From Alphaproteobacteria bacterium (lineage in GTDB: Bacteria > Pseudomonadota > Alphaproteobacteria > SMXP01), in NCBI GenBank assembly GCA_021774995.1, contig JAJFIM010000031.1, positions 1 through 14,283 of the forward strand: a stretch of DNA of 14,283 nt, in the 5' to 3' direction. The notes beneath the pieces are model-generated. The model was not told where the DNA came from and did no database searches. It worked only from the letters and a program-made list of their open reading frames with translations. A program made the position numbers and the translations under genes. Below are positions 6,979-14,283 of the stretch, in pieces. The number at the start of each line of letters is the position of its first letter. Position 1 is the stretch's first letter.

Positions 6979-7007
6979 TTGATTAATAATGGGGTTTATC
7001 CCATATT
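6979..7007 (+). promoter_or_regulatory. Putative promoter of the cysD-cysNC operon
   Basis: TTGATT (6979-6984) and CATATT (7002-7007) are spaced by 17 bp, each four of six matches to consensus. Transcription would start near 7014, about 47 bases ahead of the cysD ATG. Palindrome copy 2 fills the spacer and reaches into the -10, a classical repressor position. A second -10-like TATAAA at 6950-6955 lacks a good -35; copy 1 would cover that -35 region. Confidence 0.4.
6989..7004. promoter_or_regulatory. Palindromic operator candidate, copy 2
   Basis: ATGGGGTTTATCCCAT is the inverted-orientation counterpart of copy 1 with one substitution. It lies between the -35 and -10 of the cysD promoter candidate. 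Centre-to-centre distance from copy 1 is 73 bp, close to seven DNA turns, so proteins bound at both would sit on the same face of the helix. Confidence 0.65.
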
Positions 7008-7060
7008 TCAAACAGACTAACATCATGTTGTTAAACTAATCGTGGGAAGGTTCCCTGTTC

Positions 7061-8218
7061 ATGTCCACCATTGATGACCTTGTTACGCGCGCAGAAAACC
7101 TCGCTGAGCGCAAAAAACTTTCCGTCACAACCATATCCCGCAAACTGTTGAATGACGGCAAAGGTCTGGCGCGCCTCAAAGCGGGCGGGCAATGCACGCT
7201 GAAAACACTTGAGGCGGCCCTGGAAAAACTGAAAGAGCTTGAAACGGCCGCCCGGCAAGCCGACCCCGCGAAGATCGCCTCGGTCAAAAACGGGCGCGGT
7301 CGGACGTCCCACCAGACGCCTCATATGACGCACCTCAAGCGCCTGGAAGCTGAAAGCATCCACATCATGAGGGAGGTTGCGGCGGAAGCCGAAAAGCCGG
7401 TGATGCTGTATTCAGTGGGCAAGGATTCCGCCGTTATGCTTCATCTGGCGTTAAAAGCGTTTTACCCCTCAAAACCCCCTTTCCCGGTTATGCATGTCGA
7501 TACGACCTGGAAATTTAGGGAGATGATCGCCTTTCGCGATGACTGGATCAACAAGCTGGGTCTCGATCTCATCGTCTACATTAACGAAGAGGGGGCCCGC
7601 CAGAATGTCGGCCCTTTCACCCACGGCAGCCAAATTCACACGGACATGATGAAAACCCAGGCGCTGAAACAAGCCCTCGACAAATATAAATTCGACGTTG
7701 CTTTTGGCGGGGCGCGCCGCGACGAAGAAAAATCCCGCGCCAAGGAACGCATCTTTTCCTTTCGCTCAGAACAACACAGATGGGACCCCAAAAATCAGCG
7801 CCCTGAGCTTTGGGACATTTACAATGCAAATATTCAAAAAGGCGAATCGATCAGAGTCTTTCCCCTATCCAATTGGACTGAGCTGGATATTTGGCAATAC
7901 ATCTACAAAGAAAACATCCCCATCGTTCCTCTCTATTTTGCCAAAGAGCGCCCCGTGGTGACGCGGGACGGCACGATGATCATGGTTGACGATGAGCGCC
8001 TGCCCCTCAAACCGGGCGAGAAGCCTGAGATGAAAAGAGTGCGGTTTCGCACATTAGGATGCTATCCCCTCACCGGCGCGATTGAATCTTCGGCAAGCAC
8101 GCTTCCTGAAATCATCCAGGAAATGCTGCTGACAAAAAGCTCTGAACGGCAAGGGCGCATGATCGATCATGACCAATCCGCCTCGATGGAAAAGAAAAAA
8201 CAGGAGGGCTATTTTTAA
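7061..8218 (+). CDS. cysD: Sulfate adenylyltransferase subunit 2 (CysD) with an N-terminal helix-turn-helix-like extension
   Basis: Residues 89-385 are a full-length CysD, the catalytic subunit of ATP sulfurylase that with GTPase CysN makes APS from sulfate and ATP. Motifs seen: THLKRLEAESIHIMREV (90-106, the usual CysD N-terminus), PP-loop YSVGKDSAVML (117-127), HVDTTWKFREM (145-155), FGGARRDEEKSRAKER (215-230), RVFPLSNWTELDIWQYI (265-281) and RTLGCYPLTGAIES (330-343). Residues 1-88 are extra. About residues 4-62 are rich in predicted helix, with SVTTISRKLL, a NDGKG turn and GLARLKAGG, resembling small alphaproteobacterial helix-turn-helix proteins. A linker (63-88) joins the parts. The ATG at 7061 follows GGGAAGG; the internal ATG at 7325 that would give a canonical CysD has no Shine-Dalgarno. 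It is separated by 2 bases from cysNC. CysD identity is near certain; the DNA-binding role is inference. Confidence 0.93.
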   Translation: MSTIDDLVTRAENLAERKKLSVTTISRKLLNDGKGLARLKAGGQCTLKTLEAALEKLKELETAARQADPAKIASVKNGRGRTSHQTPHMTHLKRLEAESIHIMREVAAEAEKPVMLYSVGKDSAVMLHLALKAFYPSKPPFPVMHVDTTWKFREMIAFRDDWINKLGLDLIVYINEEGARQNVGPFTHGSQIHTDMMKTQALKQALDKYKFDVAFGGARRDEEKSRAKERIFSFRSEQHRWDPKNQRPELWDIYNANIQKGESIRVFPLSNWTELDIWQYIYKENIPIVPLYFAKERPVVTRDGTMIMVDDERLPLKPGEKPEMKRVRFRTLGCYPLTGAIESSASTLPEIIQEMLLTKSSERQGRMIDHDQSASMEKKKQEGYF

Positions 8219-8220
8219 AC

Positions 8221-10125
8221 ATGTCCCATAAATCCGACCTCATCGAAGAAGACATTCTCGCCTACCTCCAGGCGCATGAAGATAAAAGTTATTTGCGTTT
8301 CATCACATGCGGCAGCGTCGACGATGGAAAATCGACTTTAATCGGCCGCCTGCTCTATGATTCCAAGCTCATCTATGAAGATCAACTCTCAGCCCTGGAA
8401 TCCGACAGCAAAAAACAAGGCACCCAGGGCGAAAAGATTGACTTTGCGCTTCTGGTTGACGGTCTCGCAGCGGAGCGCGAGCAAGGCATTACCATAGATG
8501 TCGCTTATCGCTTCTTTTCCACCGACCGGCGTAAATTCATTGTGGCCGACACGCCCGGACACGAACAATATACGCGCAATATGGCAACCGGGGCCTCCAC
8601 CGCAGACGTCGCCATAATTTTGATAGACGCGCGCAAAGGGGTGTTGACGCAAACAAGGCGGCACAGCTTTATCGTTTCGCTTCTAGGAATCAAACACGTC
8701 ATCGTCGCGATCAACAAGATGGACCTCGTTGATTACGCACAAAGCGTTTTTGAAAACATTGAAGCCGATTACAGAGAATTCGCCAAGCAACTCGCGTTTG
8801 AGAATATTCTCTGTATCCCAATGTCGGCGCTGGAAGGCGACAATATTACGAATAAAAGCCACCTCACAGACTGGTATCAAGGGCCTGCATTGCTCCCTTA
8901 TCTAGAATCTGTGGATGTGTCGTCTGATCTGTCTGACAAGCCCTTTCGCATGCCTGTCCAATGGGTTAATCGGCCCAATCTCGATTTCCGCGGCTTTTCC
9001 GGAACAATAGCGGGCGGCGTCATTCAGCCGGGCGATGACATCGTGGTTCTCCCCTCCGCCACCAGGTCATCCGTATCAAGAATTGTGACCTATGACGGGG
9101 ATCTCGAAGAGGCGGGACCTAATCAAGCAGTGACCCTCACCCTGGCGGACGAGATTGACATCAGCCGGGGGGACGTCATTTGCGCCGCCCGCGCCCCGGC
9201 GGAGCAAACAGATCAATTTGCCGCGCATCTACTTTGGATGCATGACGACGCGCTTCTGCCGGGAAGGCAATATCTCTTAAAGACCGCTAACCGCACCGTA
9301 CCGGCAACCGTGACCGGTCTTAAACACAAGATCAATGTAAACACGCTCGTCAAGGAATCGGGAAAAACACTGGAGTTGAATGAGATCGGCGTGTGCAATT
9401 TGTCGACCACCCAGCCCATTGTATTCGATCCTTATAACGACAACAGAAAGACGGGCGGCTTTATCCTGATTGACAAGCGGACAAACACAACGATCGGCGC
9501 CGGAATGATCGACTTCTCGCTGCGCCGGGCTCAAAATGTCCATTGGCAACACATCGAAATCGACAAGGCCGCGCGTGCGCGTCAAAAGCACCAAAAACCC
9601 TGTATGCTGTGGTTCACCGGACTGTCTGGATCGGGAAAATCCACAGTGGCCAATCTGGTTGAAAAACGGCTGCACGATATGGGCCGGCATACATATTCCC
9701 TGGACGGAGATAATATCCGTCACGGACTCAATAAAGATCTGGGTTTCACCGACGCCGACCGCGTGGAAAACATTCGCCGCGTCGGCGAAACGGCAAAACT
9801 GATGGTTGATGCGGGCATGGTCGTGCTGGTGTCTTTCATCTCTCCCTTCGCCAGCGAAAGACGCTTGGCGCGCAGCCTTGTTGAAGAGAACGAGTTTCTT
9901 GAAGTTTATATTTCAACGCCTTTGGAAATTTGCGAACAACGCGACGTCAAGGGCCTCTACGCAAAAGCAAGGCGCGGCGAGATCAAAAACTTCACCGGCA
10001 TCGATTCTGAATACGAAGCGCCGGAAAAAGCCGAGATCGAACTCGACACCTCAACCATGACCGCCGCAGAGGCCGCAGAAGAAATTGTGCATTATCTTGA
10101 GGCGTCCGGCTATCTGGAAGGGTGA
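8221..10125 (+). CDS. cysNC: Bifunctional sulfate adenylyltransferase subunit 1 / adenylylsulfate kinase (CysNC)
   Basis: A 634-residue fusion. Residues about 20-440 are the CysN GTPase that drives APS synthesis with CysD: P-loop GSVDDGKST (31-39), EREQGITIDVAYR (85-97), DTPGHEQY (110-117) and NKMD (165-168), followed by EF-Tu-like beta-barrel domains. Residues about 455-634 are APS kinase (CysC), which phosphorylates APS to PAPS: Walker A GLSGSGKST (467-475), then SLDGDNIRHGLN, FISPFASER, KGLYAKARRGEIKNFTGID and YEAPEKAE. The fused form is common in proteobacteria, as in NodQ of rhizobia. An AGGAGG (8202-8207) inside the end of cysD serves as ribosome binding site with a 13-base spacing. It is the last gene of the operon and ends 7 bases before convergent lpd, with no visible terminator. 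PAPS may feed assimilation or sulfation; no PAPS reductase gene is in the window. Confidence 0.96.
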   Translation: MSHKSDLIEEDILAYLQAHEDKSYLRFITCGSVDDGKSTLIGRLLYDSKLIYEDQLSALESDSKKQGTQGEKIDFALLVDGLAAEREQGITIDVAYRFFSTDRRKFIVADTPGHEQYTRNMATGASTADVAIILIDARKGVLTQTRRHSFIVSLLGIKHVIVAINKMDLVDYAQSVFENIEADYREFAKQLAFENILCIPMSALEGDNITNKSHLTDWYQGPALLPYLESVDVSSDLSDKPFRMPVQWVNRPNLDFRGFSGTIAGGVIQPGDDIVVLPSATRSSVSRIVTYDGDLEEAGPNQAVTLTLADEIDISRGDVICAARAPAEQTDQFAAHLLWMHDDALLPGRQYLLKTANRTVPATVTGLKHKINVNTLVKESGKTLELNEIGVCNLSTTQPIVFDPYNDNRKTGGFILIDKRTNTTIGAGMIDFSLRRAQNVHWQHIEIDKAARARQKHQKPCMLWFTGLSGSGKSTVANLVEKRLHDMGRHTYSLDGDNIRHGLNKDLGFTDADRVENIRRVGETAKLMVDAGMVVLVSFISPFASERRLARSLVEENEFLEVYISTPLEICEQRDVKGLYAKARRGEIKNFTGIDSEYEAPEKAEIELDTSTMTAAEAAEEIVHYLEASGYLEG

Positions 10126-10132
10126 GGGGGAT

Positions 10133-11536
10133 TCACATCTGCATGATGCGATCATCGACGCCGAGCGCCGCCTGGCGGATGGCTTCCGTCAAGGTGGGGT
10201 GAGCGTGACAGGTGCGGGCGATATCTTCCGCCGAGGCGCCAAACTCCATGGCCAGCGCCGCCTCGCCGATCATATTACCCACTTCAGGCCCGATCATATG
10301 GACGCCCAAAACCCTATCGGTTTGGGCATCGGCTAGAATTTTCACAAAACCTTCCGCATCAAGATTAACCCGCGCCCGCGCATTCGCGGTGAAGGGAAAT
10401 TTACCGACTTTGTATGTGACGCCCGCTTCTTTGAGTTCTTCTTCAGTTTTGCCCACGGCGGCAACTTCCGGGTGGGTGTAGACCACTGACGGAATGACGT
10501 CGTAATTTACGTGACCGGCCTGTCCCGCAATGATTTCAGCAACCGCCACGCCTTCATCTTCGGCTTTATGCGCCAGCATAGGTCCATGGGTCACATCGCC
10601 GATGGCGTAAACCCCTTCAATATTGGTTTGAAACGCTTCCGTTGGCACAAACCCACGCGGAGTGATCCGGACGCCGATGTCCTCAAGGCCCAGCCCCTCC
10701 GTGACGGGCTTGCGGCCGATCGCCACCAACACCACATCGCACTCAATCTGCTCAGACGCGCCGCCTTTGGCGGGTTCCACTGAAACGTTCAGTTTATCTT
10801 TGCCTTTTTCAACGGCGGTGACCTTTGAGCCCAGTTTGAAGGCAAAGCCTTGCTTTTTGAGCGTGCGCTGAAACTGTTTGGTAATCTCGGCGTCCAGACC
10901 CGGCGTGATGCTGTCCAGGAACTCAACCACGGTGACTTTCGCCCCCAGGCGCCGCCACACAGATCCCAGCTCCAGGCCGATGACGCCGCCGCCCACCACC
11001 AGAAGATGTTCGGGAACTTTGCTCAGCGCCAAAGCGCCGGTGGAAGAAACAATGCGTTTTTCGTCAATCTCAATACCCGGCAGGCTCATCACTTGCGACC
11101 CGCTGGCGATCACTACTTTCGCCGCCTCAAGAATGCGGGTCTTGCCGTCTTGCGCCGTGACTTCAACACGTCCCGGCGCCAAAAATTTGCCGCGGCCCAA
11201 AACAGAGGTCACGCCGTTTTTCTTGAACAGAAATTCTATGCCCTTGGTCAACCCCTCCACGGAGGCGTCTTTATGTTTCATCATGGCGGCAAGATCGAGC
11301 GACACGCCGCCCGTCTTCACGCCGAGTTTGGGAAAGACGCTATTGGCCGCGTCATAAAGTTCTGTGGCGTGCAGCAGGGCTTTGGACGGAATGCACCCCA
11401 CATTGAGGCAAGTGCCGCCCAATGTTGAGCGCATCTCAACGCACGCCACGCTCATGCCCAATTGAGCCGCACGTATGGCGCAATTATACCCCCCCGGCCC
11501 GCCGCCTATCACCACCAGGTCGAATGTGTCCGACAT
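10133..11536 (-). CDS. lpdA: Dihydrolipoyl dehydrogenase (E3)
   Basis: A 467-residue FAD disulfide oxidoreductase that reoxidises dihydrolipoyl groups of 2-oxoacid dehydrogenase complexes with NAD+. Seen: N-terminal FAD motif GGGPGGYNCA (11-20), redox disulfide GGTCLNVGC (Cys43, Cys48), the NAD-binding VVGGGVIGLELGS segment, the second FAD motif YAIGDVTHGPMLAHKAEDEG, and the C-terminal HAHPTLTE with the catalytic His446-Glu451 pair. Length is normal. The ATG follows AAAGG at about 8 bases. As last gene of sucA-sucB-lpd it supplies E3 to the 2-oxoglutarate dehydrogenase complex, though E3 can be shared with pyruvate dehydrogenase. Confidence 0.97.
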   Translation of the reverse strand: MSDTFDLVVIGGGPGGYNCAIRAAQLGMSVACVEMRSTLGGTCLNVGCIPSKALLHATELYDAANSVFPKLGVKTGGVSLDLAAMMKHKDASVEGLTKGIEFLFKKNGVTSVLGRGKFLAPGRVEVTAQDGKTRILEAAKVVIASGSQVMSLPGIEIDEKRIVSSTGALALSKVPEHLLVVGGGVIGLELGSVWRRLGAKVTVVEFLDSITPGLDAEITKQFQRTLKKQGFAFKLGSKVTAVEKGKDKLNVSVEPAKGGASEQIECDVVLVAIGRKPVTEGLGLEDIGVRITPRGFVPTEAFQTNIEGVYAIGDVTHGPMLAHKAEDEGVAVAEIIAGQAGHVNYDVIPSVVYTHPEVAAVGKTEEELKEAGVTYKVGKFPFTANARARVNLDAEGFVKILADAQTDRVLGVHMIGPEVGNMIGEAALAMEFGASAEDIARTCHAHPTLTEAIRQAALGVDDRIMQM

Positions 11537-11578
11537 GTTTTGAACCTTTGATTTAAGTGTTTGCGGGACCGCTTGGTC

Positions 11579-12799
11579 TTACAGATCAAGCATGAGGCGT
11601 TCAGGCGATTCCAGACCCTCTTTGACGCGCACTAAAAATGTAACAGCTTCCTTGCCATCGACAATACGATGATCATAGGACAACGCCAAATACATCATTT
11701 GCCGGATCACGATCTCGCCGTCCACCACCACCGGGCGCTGCTCTATTTTGTGCATGCCCAGAATTCCTGATTGCGGCGCGTTGAGTATGGGCGTTGACAT
11801 CAAAGATCCATAGACCCCGCCATTGGAGATGGTGAAAGTGCCCCCTTGAAGATCCGCCAGGGCCAAATTGCCGTCACGCGCCTTCGCGCCATATTCAGTG
11901 ATGGTCTTTTCAATGCCGGCCAGACTCAACAGATCCGCATCGCGCACTACCGGCACCACCAGTCCTTTGGCCGTACCGACGGCAACGCCGATGTCATAGT
12001 GGTTTTTATACACCAGATCGTCCCCGTCGATCTCGGCGTTCACGGCTGGTATGTCTTTCAGCGCAGCAATGCAGGCCTTGACGAACAGGCCCATAAAGCC
12101 CAGCCGCACCCCATGTTTTTTCTCAAAGAGTTCTTTGAATTCGGTGCGGAGCGCCATCAAGGGACCCATATCAACTTCGTTGAACGTGGTGAGCATGGCG
12201 GCGGTGTTTTGCGCTTGCTTGAGGCGCACAGCAATGGTGCGCCGCAGCCGCGTCATTTTCACGCGCTCCTCGCGGGCGCCCTGTTCTTGAACAGGCGCGG
12301 GCGCTAAGACAGGCGCTTTGGCCTGAGGGGAAGCGGCGCCGCTTTTCACGGCATTGCTGGCGTCGGCCTTGGTGATGCGCCCGGCTTTGCCTGTGCCGGT
12401 GATCTGCGACAGATCAAGCTGGTTTTCTTCCACAATCTTTCTGACCGACGGCGCCAATGGCGCATTTTCTTGCGCGGATTGGGGGGCTGGCGCAGGCTCT
12501 TTTTCCGGCGCCGCCTTGGGTGAGGCGGCAGATTTGGGCGCCGCTTTAACCGCCGCGCCATTGCCCTCGCCGATGGCGCCCAGAAGCGCGCCTACTTCAA
12601 CCGTCTCGCCGTCCTTGACTGAAATCTCCGACAACACGCCGGAAACAGGCGCGGGCACTTCCACCGTCACTTTATCGGTTTCAAGTTCCACCAGGGGCTC
12701 GTCCGCTTTCACGGCGTCGCCCGGCGCTTTATACCATTGCGCAATGGTCGCTTCAGTGACCGATTCACCCAGCACTGGCACTCTAATTTCCGTCGCCAT
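11579..12799 (-). CDS. sucB: Dihydrolipoyllysine succinyltransferase, E2 of 2-oxoglutarate dehydrogenase
   Basis: A 406-residue E2 core enzyme that transfers succinyl groups from lipoamide to CoA in the TCA cycle. One lipoyl domain lies at residues 1-75, with the modified lysine in ETDKVTVEVP (Lys43). An Ala/Pro/Lys-rich linker follows (about 84-112). The peripheral subunit-binding domain (LAPSVRKIVEE ... GTGKAGRITKAD) occupies about 114-150. A second Ala/Pro linker leads to the acyltransferase domain (about 180-406), which ends in SYDHRIVDGKEAV with catalytic His377 and Asp381. A strong Shine-Dalgarno (GGAGGAGG) precedes the ATG. It lies 22 bases after sucA and 42 before lpd, so the three are almost certainly one operon. 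Confidence 0.97.
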   Translation of the reverse strand: MATEIRVPVLGESVTEATIAQWYKAPGDAVKADEPLVELETDKVTVEVPAPVSGVLSEISVKDGETVEVGALLGAIGEGNGAAVKAAPKSAASPKAAPEKEPAPAPQSAQENAPLAPSVRKIVEENQLDLSQITGTGKAGRITKADASNAVKSGAASPQAKAPVLAPAPVQEQGAREERVKMTRLRRTIAVRLKQAQNTAAMLTTFNEVDMGPLMALRTEFKELFEKKHGVRLGFMGLFVKACIAALKDIPAVNAEIDGDDLVYKNHYDIGVAVGTAKGLVVPVVRDADLLSLAGIEKTITEYGAKARDGNLALADLQGGTFTISNGGVYGSLMSTPILNAPQSGILGMHKIEQRPVVVDGEIVIRQMMYLALSYDHRIVDGKEAVTFLVRVKEGLESPERLMLDL

Positions 12800-12820
12800 A
12801 TCGGCTTCCTCCTCCAGACC

Positions 12821-12841
12821 GCTTAACGATTAGCGTTAAGC
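12821..12841 (-). repeat. Inverted repeat spanning the sucA stop codon
   Basis: GCTTAACG (12821-12828) and CGTTAAGC (12834-12841) form a perfect 8-bp stem around a 5-base loop. The stem covers the sucA TAA (12823-12825) and stands about 20 bases before the sucB start. No T-run follows on the minus strand, so it is unlikely to be a terminator. An mRNA hairpin affecting coupling or stability is possible. Confidence 0.5.
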
Positions 12842-14283
12842 GCATTGTCCAAGAACGCATTCAGTTCTTTCATATGTTTTTGCATCAGCCCCGTGGCCGT
12901 GGAGGCGCTGGCGGGCCTCCCGACATAGGACGCGCGGGCGTGATCGGCGCCGATCTGACTGAGCACCCATTCAATATTGGGCTCCATAAACGTCCAGCCG
13001 CCCATGTTTTTCGGCTCTTCCTGACACCAGATAAACTCCGCCTGTTTGAAGCGCGATAATTCTTTGATCAAGGATTTCGCCGGGAAGGGGTAAAGCTGCT
13101 CGACCCGTAAAATCTGAACGTCAGCCACGCCTTTTTCCTCGCGCGCCTCATAAAGATCGTAATAAACCTTTCCTGAGCACAAAATAACGCGTTTGATCTT
13201 CTCATCGGGAACAAGGTCAACGCTGGAGCCCGGATAGACTTCCGCATCATCCCAAAGCACGCGGTGAAAGGATGACCCCGGCCCCATATCTTTCAGATTG
13301 GATATCGCTTTTTTATGGCGCAGCAAGGATTTAGGCGTCATAAGGATAAGGGGTTTACGGAATTTGCGGTTTAATTGCCGCCGCAGAATATGAAAATAAT
13401 TAGCGGGCGTCGTGCAATTCGCAACCTGCATATTGTCCTCGGCGCAAAGCTGCAAATAGCGCTCAAGCCGTGCGGAGGAATGCTCCGGACCCTGACCTTC
13501 ATAGCCATGGGGCAGAAGCATCACCAGGCCGCTCATGCGCAGCCATTTACGCTCCCCGCTGGAGATAAATTGATCGATGATCACTTGCGCGCCATTGGCG
13601 AAATCGCCAAACTGCGCTTCCCACAGCACCAACACATTTGGCTCCGCCAGCGTATAACCATACTCAAAGCCGAGCACAGCTTCTTCCGACAGCATCGAAT
13701 CGACGACTTCAAACGCCGCTTGACCCTCAACAATATGATTGAGCGGATGATACCGCTCTTCGGTTTCCTGATCGATCAATCCCGAATGACGCTGGGAAAA
13801 CGTACCCCGGGTGCAATCCTGACCCGACAGGCGCACATGGCACCCTTCGGTCAACAAAGTCCCAAACGCCAAAGCCTCCGCCGTCGCCCAGTCAATGCCG
13901 GCGCCTGTTTCAAACATCTTCTTTTTAATGTCCAGCAGGCGCAATATTGTGCGGTGCGCCTGAAAGCCTTCCGGCAGGCCGGTCAAGGCTGCGCCGACTT
14001 TTTTCAGCTCCTCAAGAGGTTTGGCCGTATCGCCCCGGCGCTCGTCGCCGGATGCTTTTTCCAGCCCCGACCAGCGCCCATCCAGCCAATCCGCTTTGTT
14101 GGGCTTGTAGGAATCGGCCGATTCAAATTCCTGTTGTAAATAATTGTGGAAATCTTCGATGCGCTGATCCACGTCTTCGCGCGTCAACACGCCCTCATTG
14201 ACCAGGCGATCCGCATAAAGACTGAGCGTGGTGGGATGTTTCTTAATCGCCTTATACATCAAAGGCTGGGTGAACATCGGCTC
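12823..14283 (-). CDS. sucA: 2-oxoglutarate dehydrogenase E1, C-terminal part (partial)
   Basis: The last 486 residues of thiamine-diphosphate-dependent E1, which decarboxylates 2-oxoglutarate and passes the succinyl group to SucB lipoamide. The frame runs off the window edge; the first residues visible are Glu-Pro before MFTQPLMYKAIKKHP, a family hallmark about halfway along a protein of usually about 900-1000 residues. Also seen: WATAEALAFGTLL, LSGQDCTRGTFSQRH, VLGFEYGYTL, LWEAQFGDFANGAQ, LPHGYEGQGPEHSSARLERYLQL, FRKPLILMTPKSLLRHK and VEQLYPFP. This region includes the transketolase-type pyrimidine-binding domain and the C-terminal domain. First gene of the operon with sucB and lpd. Confidence 0.97.
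   Translation of the reverse strand, partial: EPMFTQPLMYKAIKKHPTTLSLYADRLVNEGVLTREDVDQRIEDFHNYLQQEFESADSYKPNKADWLDGRWSGLEKASGDERRGDTAKPLEELKKVGAALTGLPEGFQAHRTILRLLDIKKKMFETGAGIDWATAEALAFGTLLTEGCHVRLSGQDCTRGTFSQRHSGLIDQETEERYHPLNHIVEGQAAFEVVDSMLSEEAVLGFEYGYTLAEPNVLVLWEAQFGDFANGAQVIIDQFISSGERKWLRMSGLVMLLPHGYEGQGPEHSSARLERYLQLCAEDNMQVANCTTPANYFHILRRQLNRKFRKPLILMTPKSLLRHKKAISNLKDMGPGSSFHRVLWDDAEVYPGSSVDLVPDEKIKRVILCSGKVYYDLYEAREEKGVADVQILRVEQLYPFPAKSLIKELSRFKQAEFIWCQEEPKNMGGWTFMEPNIEWVLSQIGADHARASYVGRPASASTATGLMQKHMKELNAFLDNALNANR

Larger units (their letters stand above)
6664..7060. other. Divergent intergenic region between the PepSY-type gene and cysD
   Basis: These 397 bases contain no convincing gene. 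They hold a minus-strand promoter candidate for the PepSY gene (6744-6772), two copies of a 16-bp palindrome (6916-6931, 6989-7004), and a plus-strand promoter candidate for cysD (6979-7007). The 9-mer TCCCATGAC occurs at 6674-6682 and 6772-6780. A half-site ATCCCAT of the palindrome lies at 6771-6777, overlapping the PepSY -35. The stretch 6781-6910 shows only weak structure. Sequence becomes AT-rich from about 6920 to 7040. Confidence 0.7.

Noticed and set aside
13375..14139. Long plus-strand open frame (about 254 codons) antisense to sucA
   Set aside because: It lies fully inside a highly conserved sucA coding region and its translation looks like an antisense shadow (rich in Arg, Gln and His).

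Overview
The window looks like chromosome from an alphaproteobacterium. This rests on the sucA-sucB-lpd gene order, a DUF1674/SDHAF4-type small protein, a cysD gene followed by a fused cysN-cysC gene, and the general style of the proteins. Base composition is mixed: moderately GC-rich genes with a few sharply AT-rich intergenic patches. I cannot name a genus.

Layout. The left end (1-865, + strand) holds the tail of an unidentified gene, a DUF1674 succinate-dehydrogenase assembly factor homologue whose start overlaps that tail, and a small exported protein closed by a clear rho-independent terminator. Next (1112-4273, + strand) come a secreted thermonuclease, a membrane-anchored arylsulfotransferase-like beta-propeller protein and a family 3 membrane acyltransferase. 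The last two are probably co-transcribed and would act on exported or envelope molecules. On the minus strand (6663-4308) lie a PepSY-type transmembrane protein, which appears to be an internal tandem duplication with propeller-like periplasmic inserts, and a 241-residue membrane-anchored protein of unknown function with its own promoter-like sequence.

A 397-base divergent intergenic region (6664-7060) separates the PepSY gene from the sulfate-activation operon and is the most structured non-coding DNA here. It carries two near-identical 16-bp palindromes (ATGGGATAAATCCCAT and ATGGGGTTTATCCCAT) centred 73 bp apart, the second lying within the best cysD promoter candidate. It also carries an unrelated palindrome within the PepSY promoter candidate. 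The operon itself (7061-10125) encodes ATP sulfurylase small subunit CysD and a bifunctional CysNC, which together convert sulfate to APS and then PAPS. The CysD reading frame has about 88 extra N-terminal residues that look like a helix-turn-helix domain. This suggests a sulfurylase subunit that may bind DNA and perhaps regulate its own operon through the palindromes. I regard this as the strongest lead in the window.

The right end (14283-10133, minus strand) is the 2-oxoglutarate dehydrogenase operon, sucA (partial) - sucB - lpd, convergent with cysNC. An inverted repeat spans the sucA stop codon. I see no CRISPR array, insertion sequence, tRNA or rRNA.
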